Source of the DNA: Thermothielavioides terrestris NRRL 8126
Lineage: Eukaryota > Ascomycota > Sordariomycetes > Sordariales > Chaetomiaceae
DNA: 64,000 nucleotides
Reading direction: 5' to 3'
Assembly (NCBI RefSeq): GCF_000226115.1
Contig: NC_016457.1
Location: forward strand, 7,502,001-7,566,000
Made by a program: the position numbers and the translations under genes. Positions 33,068-44,892 of this stretch are shown piece after piece. Every line of letters starts with the position of its first letter. The first letter of the stretch is position 1. The notes below the pieces were generated by a model. It did no database searches. It was not told where the DNA came from and saw only the letters and a program-made list of their open reading frames with translations.

Positions 33068-34237
33068 ATGGCGAGCGCTCTCAGGTCACTCATCAACGGC
33101 GCCAAGGCGCTCGCCATCGGCAACTCGGGCAGCAAGGCAGCGCTGCACGAGCTGTTCCCCGTCGTCGACAAGGCCGTTGACGGCGACGACTGCGACCACG
33201 ACTGCGACAGCTGCTCGGTGCAGTACCCGAAGGGCTTTAAGATCGATGAGTCGGACGATCTCTACGGATTCGTCAAGGGCTGGAGCACGCACGTGCTGGT
33301 CGCCACGGGCAAGACCGACTGGGTGCGCGACATCGCCAACGAGAAGGGCAGCGTCATGCAAGCGATCGCGGGCGCGAAGGGCCCAAGCAACGGGGTATGC
33401 TGCCGCGTCCTGCCCTCTTGCGCAATCCGTACTTACTTACCACTGACCGCTCCTGGCTGACGCATCGCCGGTTTCCCATCCTAGCGCCTCATGCTCTCGG
33501 CCTCCAACATCCCCACCCCGCACCACACGACGTCCTACTCCGAACCGACGACGGTCCTGCTCCTCCCGGCCTTCACCATCATCGAGAACGTGACGCCGGC
33601 CACGGTTCCGGCGCTGCTCGACTCCATCGTCTCGCGCGCGCCGACGACCAGCTCGCCGCTCGCGCCCGTGTCGATCCCGCGCTCGATCGAGGCGCCGCTG
33701 CCCGAGGCAACGCCGGCGGCGCTGCGCGAGCTGACCACGCGGCCGTGCCCGCACCGCGCGCTGATCCTGCTGTGCAGCCAGAAGACGCGCGACGCGCGCT
33801 GCGGGCAGAGCGCGCCGCTGCTGCGCCGCGAGTTCCAGCGCCACCTGCAGCCGCTGGGGCTGTACCGCGACCTGGACGACGAGCGCCCCGGCGGCGTCGG
33901 CATCTACTTCATCTCCCACGTCGGCGGGCACAAGTACAGCGCCAACGTCATGGTGTACCGCCGGCGGGACGCGTTCGGCGTGGATGCGGTGAAGAGGGCC
34001 GAGCTGAAGAACGAGGGGGAGGATCTAAAAGTCGTGCTGCCTTTGGGACAGGATAATAAGGGGGAGGGGGAAGAGGAGGAAGATGTCGGCGCCGCGCAGT
34101 GCATCTGGCTGGCGAGAGTCAGGCCGGAGGATTGCGAGGGGATCGTCAAGTTCACGGTGCTGCAGGGCAAGGTGGTCAAGCCGGCTCGGCAGCTCCGCGG
34201 CGGTTTTGATCGCGAGAAGGGGTTGTTAAGCTGGTGA
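33068..34237 (+). CDS. aim32: Aim32-like thioredoxin-fold [2Fe-2S] protein (sucrase/ferredoxin-like family)
   Basis: Two exons, 33068-33394 and 33485-34237, joined at a phase-0 90-bp intron with a CTGAC branch point; 359 residues. Yeast Aim32 is a mitochondrial thioredoxin-like ferredoxin whose cluster is held by two Cys and two His. Here the C-terminal domain shows LLCSQKTRDARCG (C206-x8-C215) and HVGGHKY (H254-x3-H258), exactly the Cys2/His2 pattern. A further Cys-rich segment lies in exon 1 (DCDHDCDSC, about residues 38-46). An acidic insert (GEGEEEEDVG) and a conserved IWLARVRPEDC ... LQGKVV end follow. The start has the context AAACATGGC. The role is probably in mitochondrial redox or protein-import quality control (family knowledge). 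Confidence 0.87.
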
Positions 34238-34907
34238 TCAAGTTGCATAGATAGCGCAGGTGGTGAAACAGTCTGTTAGGTAGGACCTAAGGTGTATGTG
34301 CCTACACAGCATACAGGATTGTAATTAATGCTACGGCGGAAGACAGGGTTGAGAGAATGCGACTGCAATTGCCCGATCCAGAGCGCTCAACGACCTCAAC
34401 AGCGGTCGACAGGCTCGTGCGGGGAAGTGGGGGCGATGCGGGGCAGTCAGCCTGCACAACCTTACTGGCTCTCAGCAGCTGTTGCTCAGCAACGGCCCCC
34501 TGTAAACACGCCCTAACTCACGTTAACTGATGACCTCGTAACCATTCTGCCAGGGCCTTCTTTGCTTTGGGCAGACTCAACCCAACTTGGACCATCCCAG
34601 CTCCTGCAACGAGAAGTGACGCCCTTCATTCCCAGCCGACGGCCTTTGTCTGCTGTCAGCCATTGGGATTCCCATGGTTCCGACAGCAATGGCATAAGTA
34701 AAATACCAGAAGTTCCTACGGTAACGCGGCATCCGGCACTTGATTTCTTTTTTTCGCTTGTTCTGGCATTTATTGGGGAATTTTCCATCGGCATCGCATT
34801 GGCATTTTCACCGGCGTCTTTTTCAGCACAGTCCCGAGACATCGCACGGAAACACGCGTCTCCCGGACAGCAACAGCAGCAAGAGCATCGAAGCAAAGAA
34901 AGAAAAC
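34238..34907. other. Intergenic region, leader of the formin-like gene
   Basis: No gene is seen. The frame of the downstream gene stays open back to 34740, but that stretch is AT-rich, lacks coding character and ends in a CAGCAACAGCAGCAAG leader with AAAACATG at 34904-34910. I treat it as untranslated. Confidence 0.55.
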
Positions 34908-37900
34908 ATGTCCTCAGCGGCTGGTCTGAGCAGCGTGCAGGGGTTTCCTGCATCCGTGGCGTCGCCATCGTCGCCAGCGTCGGCAGGAACGGGCCCTCGC
35001 CACCACCAGCGCTCGAAGTCGTCTGTCTTGCGATCCCTCATGGGCGGTGGCCACAAGCGGAACAAGTCGGAAGGATCGGGACTCCCGCAGGCGCCCCTGA
35101 TCGCTCCTATCGCGACCACCCCGTCGTTCCACGTTTCGCAGCAGAGTCTAGCACCCAGCCGAAATAGCGGTGTGTTCCACGTAGGCTTCGACGCGGCGGC
35201 GGCCGCCGCCATGGAGCCCGAGCGATATGCCCACGTCCTCGGCGAGCTGCAGCAGAACCAGCAGGATCGGTCGCCCGAGCGGCCGCGGGGACGCGACCGT
35301 GGCGACCGTGCGCCGCCATCGCCCACGAAGGGCGGCTTTTCTAGCATCTCCCTGAGGCCCTTCGGTGGGCGGGACCGGTCCAGGAGCAAACCCCCCAAGA
35401 CCGCGGACAACGCCAGCACCTCGCCGGCAAAGCCGAAAAAGGCCAAATCGGCGACGAACCTGGCGGCGCTTCTGCGGCCCAAGTCCATGAAGAACTTGAA
35501 ACAGCTGCTGATGGATGAGGAACGCGGCGCCCGCAACGCCGCCAAGGAGAAGGACAAGGAAAACCGATCGCCGTCCGATTCGCTGGGCAAGGAATCCAAC
35601 GGCCTCATGGGCCCGCCACCGCCCATCTACGCGCAGTTCGCGACCCAATACGTTGGGCCTCCTTCTCCGCAGATAGAGTCCCCGTTCGACTCCCCAATCA
35701 GAAGCGCGAATCCTATGGCAGAGCGGGACAGTGCGTCCACATCGTCCTTAAAGAAACCGCGTCCGAAGTCGTTTCAGGCCTACGTGGCCCGCCGAGACGA
35801 CGACACGCCCCGGTCGTCCGGCTCAGGGGACAGTCACAGTCGAGCGAAGCGGCTGACGTGGGGGAAGGGTGACCCCCCGCCAGCACCGGCACCAAATCAG
35901 CCTGCAGTGGAATCTAGGAGCAACTCTTCGACGCCGACTGCGGGTACGGCACCCGAGATGCCCTTCATCGACCCCAAAAACATAGACAAGCACCTCGAGG
36001 ACATGCTGGACCGCCGCAACATTCCCGAGAATCAGCGGTACAAGATGCGGAACCTGAGCGACGCCATCAAGTTGGAGTTCATCCGGCAGGATTGGGCAGA
36101 AATGCAGGCCAAGCTGGAGCGCCCGCCCTCGCATGACGGCAGCGGCAACCAGCCGGGAGGGGGCGGACCTCCTGGGTCAGAGCAGCGTGACGACAGCAGC
36201 AATGCCAACGGCAGTCCGACAAAGAGGGACAAGAAAAAGCACGGCCGGGGCCTGAGCCTAACCATCGTCCGCGGCAGTGGCAACAAATCAAACCCTTCGT
36301 CGCCCACGAAAAAGAAAGGAGACAGCAGCCTCGGCCGGCACTTCCGGGGCAAATCGAGCGAAAGCTTGGTGAGCGAACCGCCGTCGCCAGCTGGCCCCTT
36401 CCCCGGCAGCAGCTTCCTGGCCAAGGTGAAAGGCCAGCAGCTTCCGGGCGATTTCGTGGCCTACCTTCAGAAGGTGCAGAAGCCCGAGCTGGTCGAGGTG
36501 GGCAAGCTGCACAAGCTGCGGCTGCTGCTCCGCAACGAGACGGTCGCCTGGACCGAGGATTTCATCCGGCAGGATGGCATGAAGGAGATTGTGGAGTTGC
36601 TGTACCGCATCCTGGCAGTTGAGTGGAGGTGAGTTTTCTCAAGGAACCCTGCTGCCGAGGTGTGGTGTGTTGTCTCGGCTGCAGGTTATGCGGCAAGCCG
36701 CAAGCCCCTGCAGGGACTTTATACCGCTCCTTTTTTCTCTTGTTTCTTTCGTGCTGGGTACACGTGGCTGACACTTGCCTGACAGAGAGGAACACGAAGA
36801 CGCACTCCTGCACGAGAACCTGCTCTGTCTCAAAGCACTGTGCACCACGGACATGGCCCTGCAGTACCTCCACTCCATCCACTCCACCCTATTCCCGGCC
36901 CTGCTGCACATGATCTTCGATCCGGAGAAGAAGGGCCCAAGCGAGTTCACAACCCGCGGCATCATCACGTCTATCCTGTTCACCTACATCCAAGCTGCCA
37001 CGCCTCAGGAGCGAGTCTCCCGCGCCCGCGCCGTGCTAGGCTACCTGCGGGACCCGGAGCCGAAGGAGGAGGACCGGCCGGTGGACTTTGTCCTCGAGAT
37101 GCGCCGTGAGCGACCCTACCGCGTGTGGTGCAAGGAGGTCGTCAGCGTCACCAAGGAGGTATTCTGGATCTTCCTGCATCATCTCAACGTCGTCGCCCTG
37201 CCGTCCGCCGATGAATCGTCATCCACCTCTCCGCCGTCCTCCTCCGCCGAGCGGGCCAGCAGCGGCCCAGCAGGCGCCGGGACATCCCCGTCCGCCGCCG
37301 GTGGGGACGAGGCATCCAACCCTTCTTCCTCCGCAGACCCCGACACCGCCGCCCAGCACGCCTACATGGCCCGGCACTTCCCCCGCGAACGCGCCCCCGT
37401 GCCCGCGGCGCCCTACGTCGGCGGCGTCGAGTGGGACGCCACCAACTACCTGGCCAGCCACCTCGACCTGCTGAACGCCATCCTCGCCTGCACGGGCCCC
37501 ACCGCGCGCGAGCGCAACGCGCTGCGCGCCCAGCTGCGCATCTCGGGCTGGGAGCGCTGCCTCGGCGGCTCCCTGCGCCTGTGCAAGGAGAAGTTCTACG
37601 GCGCCGTGCACGACGGCCTGCGCACCTGGGTCGCCGCCGCCGCCGAGGACGGCTGGGACGTGCACGACGTCCGCTACGGCCCGCCCCCGCCCGAGCCGCC
37701 TGCTTCTTCTTCTTCTTCTTCTGCTGCTGCTGCTGCTGCTGGTGGGGCTTGCGGCGGGGAGAAGAGGAGCCGCAGTGCTTCGCCCGGGAAGAAGAGAGCC
37801 GTTGCTGCTGGTGGGGTCAACAAGAAGAGGGAGGCGCCGCCGAGGATTGAGATGCCCAAGCTCGACTTTGGCGGCGGCATTGGGGGCGTCGCCGCCGCTG

Positions 37901-37974
37901 GTATTGCCGGCGGCAGCAGCAGCAACATGGTGATGCTCTCGGGCGGACGGTCCAATGAGCCGTGGGTGTTGTGA
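34908..37974 (+). CDS. GBD/FH3-domain formin-like Rho-GTPase-binding protein without FH1/FH2
   Basis: Two exons, 34908-36628 and 36786-37974, with a 157-bp intron splitting an Arg codon (GTGAGT ... CTGACAG); 969 residues. The first half is a basic, Ser/Pro-rich disordered region with KR-rich patches and many SP sites. The central part (about residues 345-800) reads as the diaphanous GTPase-binding and armadillo-like FH3 region: MPFIDPKNIDKHLEDML, LPGDFVAYLQKVQ, LRLLLRNETVAW, IVELLYRILAVEW, ENLLCLKALCTTD, RGIITSILFTYI. Conserved motifs continue to WDATNYLASHLDLLNAIL and LRISGWERCLGGSLR. Formins follow this with FH1 and FH2; this protein ends with a Ser/Ala and Gly-rich tail instead. It probably binds Rho-type GTPases at polarised growth sites (inference). 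Trinucleotide runs encode Ser and Ala tracts near 37702-37742. Confidence 0.82.
37701..37742 (+). repeat. Trinucleotide microsatellite (TTC)n(TGC)n inside the formin-like gene
   Basis: Consecutive CTT/TTC units followed by TGC units encode a Ser run and an Ala run. The tract lies outside conserved domains and is likely length-variable. Confidence 0.75.
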
Positions 37975-40900
37975 GGAGTGGGTGGTGTGTGGAGATGGGC
38001 AGGAAGGGGGGCTGAGGGCGACACGGTGCGGGGTGCGGGACTGGGCAGGGCAGGGCGGGGAGGGGAGGGTACCTCTTCCGGTAACCTTGCTGGCTGATCG
38101 TGCTGATCGGGGTAACACGTTCTTTACTCCGAGAGAGTTCCATGCGGCTGATTGAACTGGTCCTCCGCCCCGTTGCCATTTGCTCAGAGAAGCGGAGGAG
38201 ATCGTTTGAAAAGCAGGAATGGGTCTGCACGAATGCAACTGTGGCAAAAAGCCGCGCGGAGACGGGAAAAAAACAAAACAGCACGGGGCGGTGTTGCCCA
38301 CCTGGGCTGGTCATCCAGCTTGCCGTTTTCCGCTTTTCTCGACCTCGCCGCACTTGACCTTGACCTTATCGAAAGCGGAGACGGGGAAAACAAAACAGCA
38401 CGGCGCGGAGTTGCCCACCTGGGCTGGTCATCCAGCGTGCCATCTTCCGCTTTTCCCTGCCGTGATCACTGCACTTTACCTTATGGAAAGAGGAAACAGA
38501 TCGCGAGAGGGAAGGATCTCATTTTCTTCCCTCCCTCGCGCTGCTGCGGTCTGCGGTCGATGTGGGATTGGATCTCGGCGAAGGGGGGAAGGGGTTTCTA
38601 TGGTTCCACGACGACGAATTGCCGTTCAGTTACCGGTTACCGCCTGTTCGGGAAACCCGCCCCCGGCTCGGTTAGGCCGGTGGGGTGGGAGCGAGACGAG
38701 CCGCAAGCCGCATCAAATCGGCGCTGCTTTCCTTGGCCGGTTTGGGAAATATTGTCCCTTGGTTGAGAAGAGATTGTCGTCGGGGCGGAAGGGGAAAACG
38801 GCGCCGGCTATTTGCTGGCTCTTTTTTTGTCCATTTGCTTCACGAACACCCAAGTGGCGGGCAAAGCTGGATGCTGGGTAAGATGTCCCTTTTTTGTCAT
38901 GTTCAACCTCTTTTCTCGGGGCATGATATAGCCTGCTCGTTACTTGGGTACGACAATGCGGTGACAGGAGGGCAAGGAAGTGAAAGGGATCTCTGTCGGT
39001 TTTCGCTTTGTCATCACGGCAAGGAAGGTGAGGGTAATGAATGTCATGACTGTATGCATAATGAAAAAGCAAAAGAACAAATCTCAATGCTCTTTTCCTC
39101 TTCTTCGCCTTCCCTTCCCGCATGTGATCTCTCTGCGCTAGGTGACACGAGCGGCTCAGCGGCGCCACATGACGTGGGTTTGACTAAGATTATACTATGA
39201 TCACAACCCCTGGGTCACGAAAGCTGAGCTGCTTAACCGAGTACGATGGTGAGGACGAATGAGAGGCAGGCAAGGTGGACAGAATTCTGGGCAAAGAGGT
39301 GCTGTGGACAAGTTGATGGTCTCTTCGCCCCGCCTACCTCCCTGTTCCGGAGGCGGGAGGAGGTCTGCTGAACTGGGCAGGTGTACTCGGTCCTGCTGGT
39401 TCCTTGTGGCTGTTGCTCCCCTGATAACGCTGCGCCGAAGTCTCGCTGGCTCAGCAACTGCCGTATGTACCCGGGAAGCGCTGTGACCCTCGGAATCTTC
39501 CAATCATCATCGATAGTTCGTCAAGTCGGAGCTCGCGGCATGCCCCCCCTGGAGATTGGCCCCCGCTGGAGATTGGCCCTCCCTGGATATGGAACAAGGC
39601 CCGGAGACAGTGGCCAATGTCCGGGCCTGCGGGACATGCATTCTCCTGGCTAACCTTCGGGGAAACACAAGAGAAGCGGCCTTGTCGGTGCGAGTTCCTT
39701 GCGCTGGGCGTGGGGAAAGTGGCCGGAGAGCAGATCAGGTGGAGAGGCTGGAGCGATCGGAGACACACCCCCGTCACGGGATGCTAAGCGGTCGGTCATA
39801 GGATATGCATGATCAACCCCGTCCAGTGGTTCGGCCAGTGGTTGGCTCCCGTCTCCAAGGGGCCGCGAGACTGGCCGCCTGACAGAGATTGTTTGGCCAC
39901 CAACGTGTCGACTCCTCCTTCGGCGTTTCCACGGGCGGCATCCTGGACAGCGTCCAGGCGTGCAAATGCAACCTTCCGGTCCCTGGCCGCGTGCCTGTGC
40001 GTGGTGCCGAGTCTTGGTGAGAAGCGGGAAGTGTTCAGGCTTCATGTTCAGAGACCGTGGAGACCGAGGGGCACTGGTGGAATCTTTCCCATGCCCAAGA
40101 TGCGGAACGGCATGCTCAGGTGTTGGGTGCACGATGGACATAGCGAGGTCATGCCGTTCATTGGACCGCTTCACAGACATAGAGGGACGGCCGACGTCAG
40201 CATGCGAGGTCGAGGCACAACCGGTGAGCGGAGAGGCGAGGATTGCGTCTCAGGAAGTGGCTTGGATGCAGGGATAGGTTTTCCAACGGCAGTGAAAAGA
40301 GACAGGTAGCCAATCCGGAATCACTCTCGCATGTACTGGAAGAGCGACAGACCCAGCCACCGGACTTGCCAATCCTTTGCCATTTGAACCCGAAACCTGC
40401 AAGCGGCACGGACGTTGGTGTTGACGCCATCGTTTCGGCTGGGTCAGGAATCTGATGGACAGCTCTCCAGCGAGTTTCCCGGCGCGGCGGGCGAGCAGGC
40501 GCAGGTCTGTGTCGAATGGTTTGGTGTCTCGTAGGCATTACTATGATCCTTTCAAAAAGTCATCGCTTCACTTGGACGCTTGATGCTATACCCGCGGTCC
40601 GCGGCGCCTTGAGAAGCGTTAGAGCTGGTCTTGGGAGGTACCTTACTCCGCGACTGCGAAGCACATGACGCCAGGGCCCGCTATTCTCTTTGGATTATCA
40701 CTCGAGGAGGGAAGAGTAAGGCGAATGATGACCCTAGACATATCCTGTGGTTAGGAGTGATAAGGAGAGTTGCGACGATAGCCAATGCTCGAAGGCGCTC
40801 CAGGCAAGTGCGCTGACTGTACGGGCCGAGCCGGAGTCGGGGATGAAGTCCAGAAGTGGAACGAACCATGACAGAAATAGTGAGCATTTAGGACAGCGTG

Positions 40901-43900
40901 CCTGTGAACAGAGAGCTGGTTTGTCGAGGGAGGTTGGGCACCCTGTTGAGGAGCAGCTGGCGTCGACAGGGTCCCTCTGTCATGCGACCTCCTGTGTGCG
41001 CGCTTGTGCATTCCAGACCACACAGCTCAGGTTGCTTTTGGAACATCCACCCTGGTGTTGGAGCCACTTGGTGGTGGGATAACAAACCCGCAGAACACTG
41101 TCGAAACTTTCCAGCTCCGTCTTCGTCACCAGGCGACCTTCCTGAGTTGCTCGAAGGGTTGCGACCCTTGCCAGTACCCGGCAAGGGTCCATGTTCTCGG
41201 GACCATGCACCGGTTGGCAGTGGAACCACGGCTGAAGCCCGAAGACGTCACGCGTCAGCGCAACTGGTGGTAGTGTAGTCGCAGCGGCGCAGGCCACGGC
41301 AGGCCATGGCGGCTTGTTCCGGCCCCTTTCCCATACGGCAACTGAGTGTCCATTGTTATCCTGCGACGAGGTGGACCGGGATCGGTGCTTGCTGCTGCCC
41401 CACCTCCCAGAGTTCGTCCTTGGCTTGCCTCTCGCCCTTGATAGCGAACTCCCTGATGGAGGAGTTCAGTGTCCCCGGGCGGTGAGCCTTCGTCTGGGCA
41501 TGAAAGACACAGGCCCTTCGGGAAAGTGCTCTGCAGCCCCCTGCTTTGGGGGTGTAATTGCTGTCCCCTGATAGGCGGCGACGGATGGCGCACGCAGGGG
41601 AGCCGGCTTCCTGGGATGTATTCCGTACTGTGTACATTCCAGAGAAGCAATTTCACTAAGATTTGATCAGCTTGCGGGCTACTGCGGTAGTCCTTGCTCG
41701 AACTCTGTTGATTTTACCTCGGAGATGCGGTGTACCACTTTCCGTCGGTAGTTGCAAATGGTCCTCTGCGCCTGGTATGCATTGTAGTGTAGAGCGGCCT
41801 TACGTGGAACGTTGAATGGGCGGGACACGGCACCGGCCGGCTGTTGTGTTGGACTTGATGTTAGTGCTGGCGATGAGAGAATGTGGAACTCATTGCTGGG
41901 CCGAGGGTAGAAAGGCAATGCCGCAGTCAGATCCCACGCCTGCTTCCGGTGCAGACGGCGTTCGAGTGGCATCCCCCAGGAGGCTCAACGGGCCTCTGAC
42001 GAGCGCGAAGCCCACGTCACGGCGTTGTTTGATCAGAGCCCTCTATTTCCGTTGCCACGCTGCGTGTCGGTGGCTCGAGGATCCGCGGCCAGCAAAGAAC
42101 AGACCGTGTCGTCTCGGGATTGACGGACGGACCGAACCGTCCGTGTCGCGTTCGACGGCCAATGGCTCAAGAACAAGCCCCTTATGTATCTTAAAATACC
42201 ATGGCTCGATTTTCTCACCGGTAGCTGCCCTAGAAATCGAAGGTCGAGCCTGACGATTCTCCTGCACACCCGGGGCTGCTCCATGATCCCGACAAAGATG
42301 CATCGCTAACGCAGCATTCCGTGCAGGTCCCGGCAGGCCCCGTCCTTCCTTCTTGGCCATTGGCGAGCGCAAGAGCGTTTGGTCGGAAGCACGAAGGTGT
42401 AGCGGCGACGGACATGGCAAGCATCTTCATGAGCGCAAAGTTTCAGGCCCGGAATGCGAGGCAATGGGGGTTCCAGCGAGATGTTGGATAGCACCACAGT
42501 GGTGTGCGCAGCAGGCTGGGTTGTGTGTAAGAGGCCCGGCACACCATCGACGGAACACAATGGAAGACTTGGAGGCCACCACCGTTGAGAATGATCTCGT
42601 CGTTCGTTCCTTCCCCATCCGATCGTAAGGCAGCAACACTGACGGTTTCCGAGCTGTCAGTTTCCGCGATTCGTATTCCGTAGACACTTCGATATAACTC
42701 TCCTTGGAAGGAGCCACGGAGAGCCTTCCAGCCCCGAGAAAACGCCCCCGAGACAGTGCACAGTAAACAGACGGTGCATGTGACCGGGAACACTGTGTTT
42801 GACCAAATGTCTTGGGAGTTTGAGCGTTTCGTGCTGCTGGGGCGCTTGCTCTGTTGTGTTTTTCGCTTCGCTCTTTGCGCTTCATAGCTGAGGTACACCT
42901 ACATTACCTGACTGCTCTGTGACATCGTCTCCATTTCGCCTCATCTACTGTGCACGTTTCAATACCCAGAGGTTCGGAAGGGAAGTCGATGTAAAGACTT
43001 CATCGCGCAGCGAGGAGGCGAGTACCCACAGTTCAACCGCTGCAAGCCCCACGCTTGGGGTGCAACAGGAGCTTGTTAGCGCGGGGTTTGACAAGCCTGG
43101 GATTGCATGCCACGCCTGCGCTTGCTACACTACCTACCCTTGTCATCCTTTTCCATCCACCCTGGACCTAGCAAGCGTTTTCCCGTTCCGGACCGTCCAT
43201 CCCATCGAGCTCCGAGACCGATACCCCGCGGAGTCGAGACGAACACGGCTGATACAATCGACGCAATCATCGCGCATCGCGCATCACGGTTGGAGTTTGT
43301 TCTGACTGCAACTCCAGCCACCACTCGGTCATCCCTCCGCCAGCGCCGGTCCGGGCGTACCCAAGGACGTCACACGGCCGCTCAGCCGGGCCCGGCGGGA
43401 CGGGCTCGAGAGACGGAGGTTGACCGAGACGTCCAGGTGTGCCTCCATCCCATCCCTCCCGCCGCTCATCCAACCACCCAGTGCATCCCGGCGCAGAGGC
43501 TACCTCCCAAGAGGGGAAGGCGAGTTACCGCAGTACACGTTCCATCCACGTCCGTCTTGGACAAGACTTTCCCAGATCTCGGCGGTCCACTGCTTGCTGC
43601 AGGCGGCCTTGGCTTGCGTGGGACGACCTCGTTGCTCCCTTGGGTGCCGCTAACTTCTGTATGAACCCTGCGCTGTGGATGGGCTAGCGAGCGCCAAATC
43701 TGACGAATCGAGACCCCATCGAACGGCCCTCTCTGTGGGACGCCCATAGAACACCGTCAGCACACACAAAGCGGCCATTCTGCAGCCAGCACTCCATATT
43801 CGCCTCCTCAACATGTCAATAAAGTGAGTGATGTTTTTTTGCCCTTTCCCCCCATCCCTGGCCGACCGCCTCTTTGTAGTCTTTTTTTGTCCTTTCCATA

Positions 43901-44052
43901 CCTGACCTCGGCCTTACCCTGGCTGTGCTCTCCCCCATGACGCCTCATCAGTGCACTCCTGCTCCTAGTCGCATATCGCCCCCCCTCCCCTGCCTGACAC
44001 CCACAATCAAGCCCCTGACCCCACCACGTCGACTTGCTTCTCTTGCCGGACC
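37975..44052. other. Six-kilobase stretch without a recognisable gene
   Basis: GC content is ordinary and there is no RIP signature. Open frames of 100-220 codons exist on both strands, but none shows a known motif, consistent third-position GC bias or a believable exon chain, and they overlap each other. It includes a 119-bp tandem duplication (38254-38490) and a small doubled CTGGAGATTGGCCC phrase (39549-39584). The last 250 bp (43800-44050) are pyrimidine-rich, as expected of the promoter and leader of the next gene. A noncoding RNA or a rapidly evolving gene cannot be excluded. Confidence 0.45.
38254..38490 (+). repeat. Tandem duplication, period about 119 bp
   Basis: Two adjacent copies share GCGGAGACGGG, AAACAAAACAGCACGG, TTGCCCACCTGGGCTGG, TCATCCAGC, CCGCTTTTC and CTTAT.GAAAG in the same order. 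The copies differ at scattered positions in the second half. They lie just downstream of the formin-like gene. No coding role is evident. Confidence 0.8.
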
Positions 44053-44892
44053 ATGGCCGACCAATTCCTGGCCGAGCAGCACACATGGACGCTCTTTCAA
44101 CACTCCCAGTCTGACGAGCAGGACAGCTGGGTCATGTTGACCAGGGATGGCGAGATTGTGCCCATCCCTGGCGAGAAGATCCTTCATACTTCGAGGCCGA
44201 GGGTCGGCCTCGAGATCTGGACGCCTCGCGAGCTCCAAATCGCCGAGCCGTTTTCCCTCAAGTGCGACAACGGCATTGCCTACATCACAAACGAGCGGGT
44301 AAGTCCGCGGCCCTCTACCCTTAGTTCCGGGTTCTCCAGAGCTCTCGGACTCTTAGCCACCAAGGGTCGCGGCCAAACGGTGCTAATTTTTACCGGTCTG
44401 CAGGTGATCTACCTCCCAGCCAGGCCGAGCGAGGACTTCAAGTCCTTCTTTACGCCTGTGCTGAACTTCAGCGACACGCACGTTCACTCGTCGTGGATTG
44501 GTCCCTGGAGCTGGGGCGGAACGGTGAGGCCCGTCCCGGGGGGTGGCATTCCCATGCACATCCCCCGGATAGAAGTCAAGTTCGTCTTCCGGGACGGCGG
44601 CCACAGCGACTTTCAGACCAAGTTTGAGTGGCTCAAGGAGCGGCTGCACCATGCCCGGGAGCTGGGGTTGAATCCGGGCCAGAACCTCGAACCGCCGCCG
44701 CCCTACGAAGCCGGCGCTCAGCCGCCCCCGTCCTCCGGCGCTTCCGGTAGCGCGCAAGCCGGCGCCCAGACACCGGAAGAGGCGCCCCAGCCCGCTCCCA
44801 ACGAGCCGCCGCCGGACTATTTGACGGCCCAAGCCCAGGCAGTCGCCATGCGATACGAAGAGCGCATGCGGGAAGAAGCAGAGGGGAACTGA
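44053..44892 (+). CDS. WBP2-like GRAM-domain protein with PPxY motifs
   Basis: Two exons, 44053-44298 and 44404-44892, give 244 residues. The 105-bp intron (GTAAGT ... CTGCAG) is a multiple of three and has no stop, so an unspliced transcript would insert 35 residues in frame. The first 160 residues form a GRAM/PH-like domain (GEKILHTSRPRVGLEIW ... NGIAYITNERVIYLPARP ... GGTVRPVPGGG ... VKFVFRDGG). The tail is Pro-rich with two WW-domain ligands, PPPPYEA and PPPDYL. WBP2 family proteins bind WW-domain partners such as Nedd4/Rsp5 ligases, so this may be a ubiquitin-ligase adaptor at membranes (inference). An Arg/Glu-rich end closes the protein. Confidence 0.85.
   Translation: MADQFLAEQHTWTLFQHSQSDEQDSWVMLTRDGEIVPIPGEKILHTSRPRVGLEIWTPRELQIAEPFSLKCDNGIAYITNERVSPRPSTLSSGFSRALGLLATKGRGQTVLIFTGLQVIYLPARPSEDFKSFFTPVLNFSDTHVHSSWIGPWSWGGTVRPVPGGGIPMHIPRIEVKFVFRDGGHSDFQTKFEWLKERLHHARELGLNPGQNLEPPPPYEAGAQPPPSSGASGSAQAGAQTPEEAPQPAPNEPPPDYLTAQAQAVAMRYEERMREEAEGN

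Noticed and set aside
34740..34907. N-terminal extension of the formin-like protein by 56 residues
   Set aside because: The extension begins without a good start context and is Phe/His-rich, unlike coding DNA here; the ATG at 34908 has an A-rich context.
38152..38881. Open frames of 204 and 220 codons on the plus strand
   Set aside because: They run across a 119-bp tandem duplication in two frames at once and lack motifs.
39650..42898. Numerous 90-180 codon frames on both strands
   Set aside because: They overlap, have no third-position bias and cannot be joined by plausible introns.
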